NCBI GenBank assembly: GCA_041797745.1
Contig: JBHBZU010000024.1
Coordinates: forward strand, 29,783-93,782
Direction: 5' to 3'
DNA length: 64,000 nt
DNA from: UBA3871 sp041797745
GTDB taxonomy: Bacteria; Bacillota; Clostridia; Peptostreptococcales; Anaerovoracaceae
Shown one piece after another: positions 18,479-26,040 of the stretch (position 1 is its first letter; each line of letters opens with the position of its first letter). The position numbers were made by a program, and so were the translations under genes. The notes beneath the pieces were generated by a model that saw nothing but the letters and a program-made list of their open reading frames with translations, searched no databases and was not told the DNA's origin.

Positions 18479-18557
18479 TGGCATAACGACCCCAATTTCA
18501 CATAGTCGTTTCGCCATATCTACATCTGTAAATTATAATCAGAGATATGGTACAACT
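18477..18557 (+). repeat. Palindromic repeat family, copy between pepP and buk
   Basis: Left arm ATGGCATAACGAC and right arm GTCGTTTCGCCAT pair with the same central mismatch as the other copies, but with different paired bases. The linker TACATCTGTAAATTATAATC and a trailing AGAGATATGGTACAA half-unit follow. Confidence 0.85.
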
Positions 18558-18597
18558 AAATAATATCAAGCAGAACAGAATTATTATGGGTGAAAAT

Positions 18598-19683
18598 ATG
18601 AACGAAAGAAATTTAATTTTGGTTATAAATCCGGGTTCCACTTCCACAAAAGTGGCAATTTATGACGGGGAGAAACAACTCAGTGTTTTAGACCTTACAC
18701 ACAAGGCGGAAGACCTCAAAGGGTTTAATTCAATCAACGACCAGCTGGGTTTCAGAAAAGAAGCAGTTGAGAAATATCTTGCCGACAAGGGCATAAAGCC
18801 GTCAGACCTTACAGCTATTGCTTGCAGGGCAGGTGTAGTTGGAGAATTGGAGGCAGGGGCTTATGAGGTGACGGAAAAATTTCGTAATGCTTCCTTAAAC
18901 TCCGACCAGCCACATCCCGCCAATCTTTCACCGATTATAGGGTATGAGATTGCAAAGGAAGCTAACGCTACAGGCGGTAAGAACGTTAAGGCTTATATCT
19001 ACGATGCGGTTTGCGGTTGTGGTAAACCGAACCCGATATATCAGCTTACGGGACTTCCTGAAATAGAAAGACCGTTCCTTACTCACGTGCTTAACTCCCG
19101 CGCGGTAGCTATTGAGCAGGCAAAGCGGGACGGAGTCAGCATTTACGACCACACCTATATAGTAGCCCACTTGGGCGGAGGTATAACAGTCAACCTTATT
19201 TGCAACGGAAAGATTTTGGATTTCGTTGGTGATGATGAGGGTTGCTTTTCACCTGAAAGAACCGGAGGCATTCCTGTAAGACCGTTGGTCAAATATTGCT
19301 ATCGCAGCGGTCTTGATGAAAAGCAAATGCAGAAAAAGCTCAAGGGACAGGGTGGACTCATGGCATATCTCGGAAAGAATGATATGAGGGATGTCTACAA
19401 GATGATTGAAGCAGGAGACGAAAAGGCAAAGATTTGCGTTGAGGCAATGGCTATGCAGGTGGCGCAGGACATTGGTATGATGGCAACGGATGTATGCGGT
19501 AAGGTGGACAAAATAATCTTGACGGGAGGTATTGCCCATCAAAAGAGATTTACAGATGATGTAACCGAAAGGGTTCAGTTCATAGCTCCCGTTGCAGTCA
19601 TTTCAGGAACATACGAAATGGAGGCTTTGGCAGGTGGTGTACTCAGGGTGCTTAAAGGCGAAGAAAAGGCTAAAGTTTTCTAA
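18598..19683 (+). CDS. buk: Butyrate kinase
   Basis: The 361-residue acetokinase-family enzyme interconverts butyryl phosphate plus ADP with butyrate plus ATP, the energy-yielding last step of one butyrate route. VINPGSTSTKVAIYD is the N-terminal phosphate-binding strand-turn, VAHLGGGITVNL the second, and ILTGGIAHQ the adenosine site. The FSPERTGGIPVRPL segment is typical of Buk and of branched-chain fatty acid kinases. No phosphotransbutyrylase gene adjoins it, so its partner is elsewhere, or it acts on other short-chain acyl phosphates. The start at 18598 is chosen because the longer frame begins inside the upstream repeat. Confidence 0.92.
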   Translation: MNERNLILVINPGSTSTKVAIYDGEKQLSVLDLTHKAEDLKGFNSINDQLGFRKEAVEKYLADKGIKPSDLTAIACRAGVVGELEAGAYEVTEKFRNASLNSDQPHPANLSPIIGYEIAKEANATGGKNVKAYIYDAVCGCGKPNPIYQLTGLPEIERPFLTHVLNSRAVAIEQAKRDGVSIYDHTYIVAHLGGGITVNLICNGKILDFVGDDEGCFSPERTGGIPVRPLVKYCYRSGLDEKQMQKKLKGQGGLMAYLGKNDMRDVYKMIEAGDEKAKICVEAMAMQVAQDIGMMATDVCGKVDKIILTGGIAHQKRFTDDVTERVQFIAPVAVISGTYEMEALAGGVLRVLKGEEKAKVF

Positions 19684-19696
19684 ATTTTAAAATAAG

Positions 19697-19737
19697 GTGG
19701 CAGGTGTTCTTAACAGAAAACTTGCTGCCTTTTTTTA
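19697..19737 (+). terminator. Terminator after buk
   Basis: GGCAG and CTGCC (with a partly paired interior) precede a TTTTTTT run. Confidence 0.75.
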
Positions 19738-19794
19738 AGGAAAATAGCTTTTAAAACATACAAGTGAAAAGAAATTAATAATAAAAGCGAGCAA

Positions 19795-19818
19795 ACGATT
19801 AAATATATGTTTAATCGT
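19795..19818. promoter_or_regulatory. Candidate operator palindrome upstream of the ArsR-family gene
   Basis: ACGATTAAA and TTTAATCGT are perfect 9-bp arms around TATATG. Long AT-rich palindromes of this kind are typical ArsR/SmtB operators. The site lies 155 bp before the regulator's start, farther than usual, and no clear promoter core was found, so this is tentative. Confidence 0.4.
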
Positions 19819-19972
19819 AATTTAAAAGGGTAAGAAATATACATAAGAAAAAATTAGGCGGATAAAGGGAAGAAAAACGCCTTAAATATCATATCATAAA
19901 CTATGAAAAGTCGAAGAAAGTCAAAGAAAATCAAGGAAAGACCACAAGCTTATATAATTTCAGGAGGATGAC

Positions 19973-20350
19973 ATGGAAATAAAACAATTACCTCATAATC
20001 ATGGTGCGAATACGGAAGCACTTATTCGTGAGAGGGAAATGGCACCGGATATAACCACATTTAAAGCGGCAGCAGATACCTTTGCTTTGCTGGGAGATGC
20101 CAGCAGGCTTAAAATCTTTTGGCTTCTGTGTCATACGGAAGAATGTGTGGCAAACATAGCTGCGGCAGTTGATATGTCGGCACCGGCAGTATCACACCAT
20201 TTAAAAGCCTTAAAGAATGCTAAAATTTTGCAGAGCCGTAAAGACGGCAAAGAGGTATATTACAAATTGGCAGATACCTATGAAGCAGATTTGCTCCATA
20301 AAGCAGCGGACAGTTTTATGAATATTAAGTGTCCAAGTGAAGTTTTATAA
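19973..20350 (+). CDS. ArsR/SmtB-family metal-responsive repressor
   Basis: The 125-residue winged-helix protein has the ArsR core: LGDASRLKIFWLLCHTEECV, then the recognition helix MSAPAVSHHLKALKNAKIL and the wing SRKDGKEVYYKL. Potential metal ligands are an N-terminal HNHG, cysteines in LLCHTEEC, and Asp/His residues in the last helix (ADTYEADLLHKAADSF). The CVCDL motif of arsenic or cadmium sensors is absent. Placed ahead of an HMA protein and a P1B ATPase, it is expected to release DNA when Zn, Cd or Pb binds. Which site is used cannot be told from the sequence. It has a strong AGGAGG site. Confidence 0.9.
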   Translation: MEIKQLPHNHGANTEALIREREMAPDITTFKAAADTFALLGDASRLKIFWLLCHTEECVANIAAAVDMSAPAVSHHLKALKNAKILQSRKDGKEVYYKLADTYEADLLHKAADSFMNIKCPSEVL

Positions 20351-20535
20351 ATAAACAAGTGAGATTTTCTAAATAAAGATCTAAATAAAGATGAGGAAGT
20401 TGGGAAATACGGAACTTGTAAAATTCCACAAGCTAAATAGAGCTTTTACAGTGTTCTTATCATAATATTTTCATAATAACCTCATCTATAAATTATATAA
20501 TCAAAAAGCCCAAAAAGGTAAAGGAGAGAAAGAAA

Positions 20536-20754
20536 ATGAAAAGAAGTTATAAACTGGAAAATTTGGATTGTGCCAACTGTGCGGCAAAGATGGAAAACGC
20601 AATAAATAAGTTAGAGGGCGTAAAATGTACAGTTACTTTTATGACTGAAAAAATTACCCTTGAGGCTGAGGATGACAAATTTGAGCAGGCACTTTCAGAC
20701 GCGCAGGACATTATCAGCAGGATAGAACCGGATACAAAGATAGCAAGGCGCTAG
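20536..20754 (+). CDS. Stand-alone HMA-domain metal-binding protein
   Basis: The 72-residue protein is a single heavy-metal-associated domain with the LDCANCAAKME motif (CxxC at residues 12-15). This ferredoxin-like fold carries one soft or borderline metal ion. It ends 14 bp before the P1B ATPase start, and that ATPase lacks an N-terminal HMA domain, so the pair looks like an ATPase with its metal-binding domain encoded separately. It has a good AAAGGAG site. The intergenic stretch before it (20351-20535) includes a degenerate piece of the palindromic repeat and an AT-rich possible promoter. Confidence 0.9.
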   Translation: MKRSYKLENLDCANCAAKMENAINKLEGVKCTVTFMTEKITLEAEDDKFEQALSDAQDIISRIEPDTKIARR

Positions 20755-20768
20755 TTTGAGGAAAACTT

Positions 20769-22787
20769 ATGACAAGAGGACAGAAAAGAGATTTAATAAA
20801 AATTTTTATATCCCTTAGTCTCATGGTCTTTGGAATACTGACAGAAAACCTCTTTCCTACGGAAAAGCTACCCCTTGTGACAGTGGCAGGAACGGAGATA
20901 AATTTAGGGATAGCAGCTATCTATGTGACAGCTTACTTAACAGCAGGCTTCGAAACTTTAGGGAAAGCCCTCAATGGAATCTTGAGGGGGCAGATGCTTG
21001 ATGAAAATTTTCTCATGACAATCGCGTCCATAGGCGCTTTGCTTCTTCAAGATTACAAAGAGGGCGTGGCAGTAATGCTCTTTTACAATGTAGGGGAACT
21101 TTTTGAGGACTATGCTGTAAACAAATCAAGAAAATCTATCAAAGACCTTATGGACATCAGACCGGATTATGCAAATTTATACAATGAGCAGACAGGCGAA
21201 GTCATGGAGGTGGATCCTTACGAAGTTAAAGTGGGAGATCGGATTCAGATTAAACCGGGAGAAAGAGTCCCTTTGGATGCGAAAATATTAAAGGGAAACT
21301 CCTCCGTTCAAACAGCGGCACTGACAGGCGAGTCCGTTCCAAGAGATTTGGGCGAGGGGGATACAATACTGTCAGGCTTCATCAATATGACAGGCGTGCT
21401 TTTGGCGGAAGTACAAAAGGACTTTGAGGAGTCCACAGCCTCTAAAATTTTAGAGTTGGTGGAACAGGCGGCGGACAGCAAGGCAGGCACCGAACGCTTC
21501 ATTACTAAATTTGCCAGAATATATACTCCATGTGTGGTTTTTGCGGCAGCAGCTCTTGCAATAATACCGTCGGTGCTTTTCGGGGAACCCTTTGGAACTT
21601 GGAGCTACAGGGCAATGGTGTTTCTGGTAATATCCTGCCCATGCGCATTGGTAATTTCCGTACCCCTCAGCTTTTTCGGCGGCATTGGCGCAGCTTCTAA
21701 AGCAGGTATTCTTGTTAAGGGCAGCAATTTTTTAGAAGTTATGAGTCAGGTGGACACTGTTGTATTTGACAAGACAGGCACTCTTACCACAGGAGAATTT
21801 AAAGTGACGGAGGTTATTCCCGCTAAATCTGGAACCGGTACGGCAATGGAAGATGGAGAGCAGCTTTTTCGAGATGAGATTATCAATCTGGCGGCACATG
21901 CAGAATGTTTCTCACCTCATCCCATTGCAGCTTCCATTCGCGCTGCCTACGGCAAGGAAATTCCTCAAGAAAAGCTTCGTGAGGTGGAAGATATTGCAGG
22001 TTACGGCATTCGTGCCAAAGTTATCTCCGACAGCGATACTTTGAGAATGGCGGAAAGACAGGTATTAGTCGGCAATTTGAGATTTATGAGACAGCAGACT
22101 GATTTAATTTCCAAAGCAGCGGAGGAAGCTACCGCGGAAGCAGAAAAATCGGGAGTTACGGGCACACTGGTATATGTTGCGGTTGACGGGAAATATAGGG
22201 GACTTATTGTCATAGGTGACGAGTTGAAACGGGATACCGCCTATGCAATCAACGGACTTTTAGGAATGGGAATAGACAATATAGTCATGCTTACAGGCGA
22301 CAGGCGAAAGAATGCGGAAAAGCTTGCAGGTCTTGTGGGAATCAAGGCTGAAAACGTTTACGCAGAGCTTCTCCCCGCAGATAAACTTTCAAAGGTTGAA
22401 GAAATTATTGAAAGAGGAAAAATAAACAAGGCAAACCATGCTTTAGTTTATGTGGGAGACGGCTTAAACGATGCGCCTGTGCTTGCAAGGGCAGATGTGG
22501 GCATTGCCATGGGGAGTTTAGGTTCAGACGCAGCTATAGACGCGGCAGACGCAGTTATTATGACGGATGAGCCATCGAAACTGTTGACTCTTTTTGCTAT
22601 TTCTAAAAAAACTTTAGGCATTGCAAAGGAAAATATAGCATTTGCACTAATTATAAAGTTTCTTGTGTTAGCTCTGGGGGCTGTGGGCTTGGCAGGAATG
22701 TGGGCGGCAGTTTTTGCTGATGTAGGAGTGTCTATGTTGGCAATATTAAATTCTATGCGAACTTTGAATCTGAGAGATATGGTCTAA
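20769..22787 (+). CDS. P1B-type heavy-metal exporting ATPase (Zn/Cd/Pb type)
   Basis: The 672-residue membrane ATPase pumps divalent metal out of the cytoplasm. TGESVPR (actuator domain), SCPCALVIS (CPC metal-binding motif in the sixth segment), DKTGTLTTGE (phosphorylated Asp), SPHPIAASI (the HP motif) and GDGLNDAPVLARADVGIAMG (hinge) are all present. CPC plus the divalent-type context favours the ZntA/CadA subgroup over copper pumps. It has no fused N-terminal HMA domain; that function is probably supplied by the 72-residue protein just upstream. Its last codons (RDMV and stop) are formed by the first bases of a palindromic repeat. Confidence 0.94.
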   Translation: MTRGQKRDLIKIFISLSLMVFGILTENLFPTEKLPLVTVAGTEINLGIAAIYVTAYLTAGFETLGKALNGILRGQMLDENFLMTIASIGALLLQDYKEGVAVMLFYNVGELFEDYAVNKSRKSIKDLMDIRPDYANLYNEQTGEVMEVDPYEVKVGDRIQIKPGERVPLDAKILKGNSSVQTAALTGESVPRDLGEGDTILSGFINMTGVLLAEVQKDFEESTASKILELVEQAADSKAGTERFITKFARIYTPCVVFAAAALAIIPSVLFGEPFGTWSYRAMVFLVISCPCALVISVPLSFFGGIGAASKAGILVKGSNFLEVMSQVDTVVFDKTGTLTTGEFKVTEVIPAKSGTGTAMEDGEQLFRDEIINLAAHAECFSPHPIAASIRAAYGKEIPQEKLREVEDIAGYGIRAKVISDSDTLRMAERQVLVGNLRFMRQQTDLISKAAEEATAEAEKSGVTGTLVYVAVDGKYRGLIVIGDELKRDTAYAINGLLGMGIDNIVMLTGDRRKNAEKLAGLVGIKAENVYAELLPADKLSKVEEIIERGKINKANHALVYVGDGLNDAPVLARADVGIAMGSLGSDAAIDAADAVIMTDEPSKLLTLFAISKKTLGIAKENIAFALIIKFLVLALGAVGLAGMWAAVFADVGVSMLAILNSMRTLNLRDMV

Positions 22788-23040
22788 TGACCCCATTTTG
22801 CATAGTCATTTCACCATATCTTCATTTGAAAATTATGATGGGAGATATGGTATAATAACTCCAAGTTGCATAGCTATTTCACCATATCTTCCTCTGTAAA
22901 ATATACAATAAAAGATATGGTCTAATGAATGCAAAAGCAGTCATTAGACCAAAATCATATAGCTGTGCGAATATTTTGCTTCGTAAACTTCGGCAAAATC
23001 GCACATGGCTGAATTAGACCATGTAAACAAGGTCTAATAA
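22775..23040 (+). repeat. Palindromic repeat family, composite copy between metal ATPase and GTPase-NYN
   Basis: There are two main hairpins (TATGGTCTAATGAC/GTCATTTCACCATA and TATGGTATAATAACT/AGCTATTTCACCATA). They are followed by a TCTAATGAATGC/GCAGTCATTAGA palindrome, the GCTGTGCG to CGCACATGGC stem-loop, and ATTAGACCATG/CAAGGTCTAAT. TCTAAT replaces TATAAT throughout this copy, and the pairing arms change to match. Confidence 0.88.
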
Positions 23041-23068
23041 CCCAAACAATGACAGGAGGGCGAAGAAT

Positions 23069-25846
23069 ATCGGTAACATAACTATAGGCATTCTTGCTCA
23101 TGTAGATGCAGGAAAAACAACTTTATCAGAGGCTATTCTTTATCAGACAGGTACCATCCGAAAGGCAGGGAGAGTTGACCATAAAGACGCCTTTCTCGAT
23201 ACGAATTTTATTGAGCGTGCCAGGGGAATTACAGTATTCTCCAAGGAGGCTCGTTTTGTATTGGGGAAAAAGCAATTTACTCTAATTGATACCCCGGGTC
23301 ATGCGGATTTTTCCACCGAGATGGAGAGAACCCTTTCGGTAATGGACTATGCCATTTTAGTTATAAGCGGTTCAGAGGGGATTCAGAGCCATACTATGAC
23401 GCTGTGGAAGCTGTTTGAGAGCTACAAGCTTCCCGTATTTATTTTTGTGAATAAGATGGATAAGGGAGAAATAGATATTCAAATGCTTAAACATCAGATG
23501 AATGTTTCACTGGGTGGAGGTCTCGTTCAAATGAGAGGGGCGGAACCTGAAGATATGGAAGAACTGGCAATACATTCGGAAAGAATGCTGGAGGAGTTTT
23601 TAGAAACAGGTTCTGTTCGGGATGAGCTGATTCAAGAGGAGATTTTGAACAGACAAATTTTTACGGTTTCCTATGGTTCAGCTCTTAAAATGGAGGGTAT
23701 AGAAGAATTCCTAAAGGTGATGGAGCGTTACACCGACGAAACTTTGTGGGAAGAAGAACAAGATAGGGATGAGAAATATTCAGAAAAAAATCATTCGGAA
23801 AAAAACACATCAACAGACAAGGTCTTAGATAAGCAGGGTGTTATAGGAAAAGTATATAAGATTACAAGGGACAAAACAGGAAACCGGCAAACTCATTTAA
23901 AAGTGCTTTCCGGTATTCTTAAAAATAAAATGCTTCTTAAGGGAAAAACTTCAGGTGGCGAAACTTGGGAAGAAAAGGCAGAACAAATCAGGCTTTACAA
24001 CAGCACGGGTTTTGAAGCCTTGGGAGAAGCTAAGGCAGGCATGATAGTAGCAGTAACAGGCTTATCACAGACCTTTGCAGGAGCGTATATAGGTACTGAA
24101 GCGGCGGATGTGGATGAAAGTAAGCCTTTTCTACAGCCTGCACTAACCTACAGAGTAAATTTCGAGGGTGGAGTTGACCTCAAAATCGGTTTCAGTAAGC
24201 TTAAGCTTTTAGAAGAGGAACATCCGTCCTACCATTTTCTTTGGGGTGAAGAACATTGTGAAATTCACGTTCAGGTAATGGGAGACATGGAACTTGAAGT
24301 GTTAAAAGCAATCATTAAAGAAAGGTTCGATTGGGATACCAACTTTGACAAGGGCAGTATTCTTTACAAGGAAACTGTTGCAAAGGCGGTTATCGGCATA
24401 GGACACTATGAACCGCTTCGACACTATGCTGAAGTTCAGTTGCTTTTGGAGCCGCTCCCTGCAGGAAGCGGTTTAGAATGTGGCTCGTTAATCAGTGAAG
24501 ACCGTCTTGCAAAGAATTGGCAACGTTTGATTCTTACCCACCTTATGGAAAAGTCTCATAGAGGAACTTTAACCAATTCGGAAATCACCGACTTACGTAT
24601 CAGCATTGTGGCAGGTAAAGCCAGCAATAAGCATACCGAGGGAGGAGATTTCAGAAAGGCTACTTATACAGCCATAAGACAGGGTTTGCGAAAGCTGCTT
24701 GAATCGGGCGACATGGTGCTATTGGAACCAATTTACAGTTTTTCCATAGAAATTGACAACCAATATCTTGGTAGAGTAATGACAGATATGGAACGCTTGG
24801 GGGCGAAGTGCAAAATGCCTGAACTTATGGATGACGGCGTTACAGGTGTAATTCGGGGAACGGGACCTGTGGCTACCCTTAGAGACTATCAGAGAGAAAT
24901 CAATACTTTCGCTCGCGGTAGCGGAAGATTCGTAGCAACTTTGGACGGTTATGCGCCTTGTCACAACCAAGAGGAAGTGGTGACTGCCATTGGTTATGAC
25001 CCTGACAGCGATTCTCGCAACAGAGCAGGTTCGGTGTTTTGCGAACAGGGGGCAGGGGTTTATGTAGACTGGCAGGAAGTTGATGAGCTGGCGCAGGCTG
25101 AAAATGATTACATTCTCGGAGAGGATGGCGATGTAAGACAGCTTGCGGGTGAAGAAAAAATTGCTTTAGCCTTAAAAACCTCAGGAGGAGAGGTGACTGC
25201 CAAGGAACTGGAGGAGATTTTCCAACGGACTTACGGAAAGTCCAAGAGGGATGAGCAACTGATGAAAGAAAGAAAATCTCGGAGTTCAAGGCTAAAATCC
25301 GGAGAAATAGAAAACTTTCCTATGCCAAAGTGGCGTAAAGATGATAAGAAAAGTTCCAATGTGAAATCAAAGGAAGAACTCTTGGTGATAGACGGTTACA
25401 ATGTAATCTTTGCGTGGGAAGAATTAAAAGCTTTGGCAAAGGAAAATATCGACTCCGCAAGAGAAGCCCTTATTGAAATTGTCAGAAATTATTCGGGAGC
25501 TGAGGCTTTGCCTGCGGTTTTGGTGTTTGACGGATATAAGTTGGCGGACAATATCGGAAGCAGCCAAAGCTTTGAAAAGGTGACGGTAGTGTATACTAAA
25601 GAGGGAGAAACGGCAGACACCTATATTGAAAAGAAAATCTATCAGGAGGGCAGTTCTAAAACGATAACTGTGGTAACCTCCGATAAACTTGTGCAGATGA
25701 TGGCGTCGGGAGATGGAGCCATAAGACTTTCTTCACGAGAATTTCTTGAAGAAGTTCAAAATTCCGTAGGAAAGATTAGAAACAGACTTTCAAATCAAAA
25801 ATTACCCTCGAATAAACCGCTGGAGAGTAAATTTGAAAAGTCCTGA
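23069..25846 (+). CDS. TetM/EF-G-like ribosomal GTPase fused to a C-terminal NYN (YacP/Rae1-like) nuclease domain
   Basis: The ~925-residue protein begins with a translational GTPase: AHVDAGKTT (G1, residues 10-18), RGIT (52-55), DTPGH (74-78) and NKMD (128-131). EF-G-like domains II to V follow, the last with YLGRVMTDMERLGAK. This matches ribosomal protection proteins such as TetM. The C-terminus (about 772-905) is a NYN/PIN-like domain: LLVIDGYNVIFAWEELK (Asp775), VFDGYK (Asp821), YTKEGETADTYIEK and VTSDK (Asp872). Bacillus Rae1/YacP, of the same domain family, cuts mRNA in the ribosomal A site. I infer a GTPase-delivered ribosome-associated nuclease. No ATG, GTG or TTG precedes the G1 motif in frame; AUC at 23069, 8 nt after GGAGGG, is the likeliest start. 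Confidence 0.85.
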   Translation: MGNITIGILAHVDAGKTTLSEAILYQTGTIRKAGRVDHKDAFLDTNFIERARGITVFSKEARFVLGKKQFTLIDTPGHADFSTEMERTLSVMDYAILVISGSEGIQSHTMTLWKLFESYKLPVFIFVNKMDKGEIDIQMLKHQMNVSLGGGLVQMRGAEPEDMEELAIHSERMLEEFLETGSVRDELIQEEILNRQIFTVSYGSALKMEGIEEFLKVMERYTDETLWEEEQDRDEKYSEKNHSEKNTSTDKVLDKQGVIGKVYKITRDKTGNRQTHLKVLSGILKNKMLLKGKTSGGETWEEKAEQIRLYNSTGFEALGEAKAGMIVAVTGLSQTFAGAYIGTEAADVDESKPFLQPALTYRVNFEGGVDLKIGFSKLKLLEEEHPSYHFLWGEEHCEIHVQVMGDMELEVLKAIIKERFDWDTNFDKGSILYKETVAKAVIGIGHYEPLRHYAEVQLLLEPLPAGSGLECGSLISEDRLAKNWQRLILTHLMEKSHRGTLTNSEITDLRISIVAGKASNKHTEGGDFRKATYTAIRQGLRKLLESGDMVLLEPIYSFSIEIDNQYLGRVMTDMERLGAKCKMPELMDDGVTGVIRGTGPVATLRDYQREINTFARGSGRFVATLDGYAPCHNQEEVVTAIGYDPDSDSRNRAGSVFCEQGAGVYVDWQEVDELAQAENDYILGEDGDVRQLAGEEKIALALKTSGGEVTAKELEEIFQRTYGKSKRDEQLMKERKSRSSRLKSGEIENFPMPKWRKDDKKSSNVKSKEELLVIDGYNVIFAWEELKALAKENIDSAREALIEIVRNYSGAEALPAVLVFDGYKLADNIGSSQSFEKVTVVYTKEGETADTYIEKKIYQEGSSKTITVVTSDKLVQMMASGDGAIRLSSREFLEEVQNSVGKIRNRLSNQKLPSNKPLESKFEKS

Positions 25847-25879
25847 TTTTTCAGATTTTATTCGGAAATTTGGGCGAAA

Positions 25880-26010
25880 TGTGATATAATGACCCCAAGC
25901 AGTCAGTATATAAAATCATATAGCCGTGGGAATATTTTGCTTTTGTAAACTTCAGCAAAATCGCACATGGCTGAATTATATCATGTTTACATGATATAAT
26001 AACTGCATAG
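25880..26010 (+). repeat. Palindromic repeat family, copy between GTPase-NYN and MBL genes
   Basis: It starts with GTGATATAATGACCCC, but the main hairpin's right arm is lost. It retains the GCCGTGGG to CGCACATGGC stem-loop and a perfect ATTATATCATG/CATGATATAAT palindrome around TTTA. Confidence 0.85.
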
Positions 26011-26040
26011 TTTACTGATAAAATTTCGGGAGGCAATTCT

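Noticed and set aside
23261..25846. Start of the GTPase gene at TTG 23261
   Set aside because: It would remove the P-loop and the RGIT switch that are encoded in frame just upstream, and it has no suitable role as a start.
23069..25846. Simple tetracycline-resistance call
   Set aside because: The GTPase part is TetM-like, but the protein is about 280 residues longer with an NYN domain. Resistance cannot be read from the sequence, and relatives are widespread chromosomal genes.
14415..26010. CRISPR array
   Set aside because: The repeats are palindromic, unequally spaced, spread over many gaps and mixed in orientation. There are no regular unique spacers and no cas genes.
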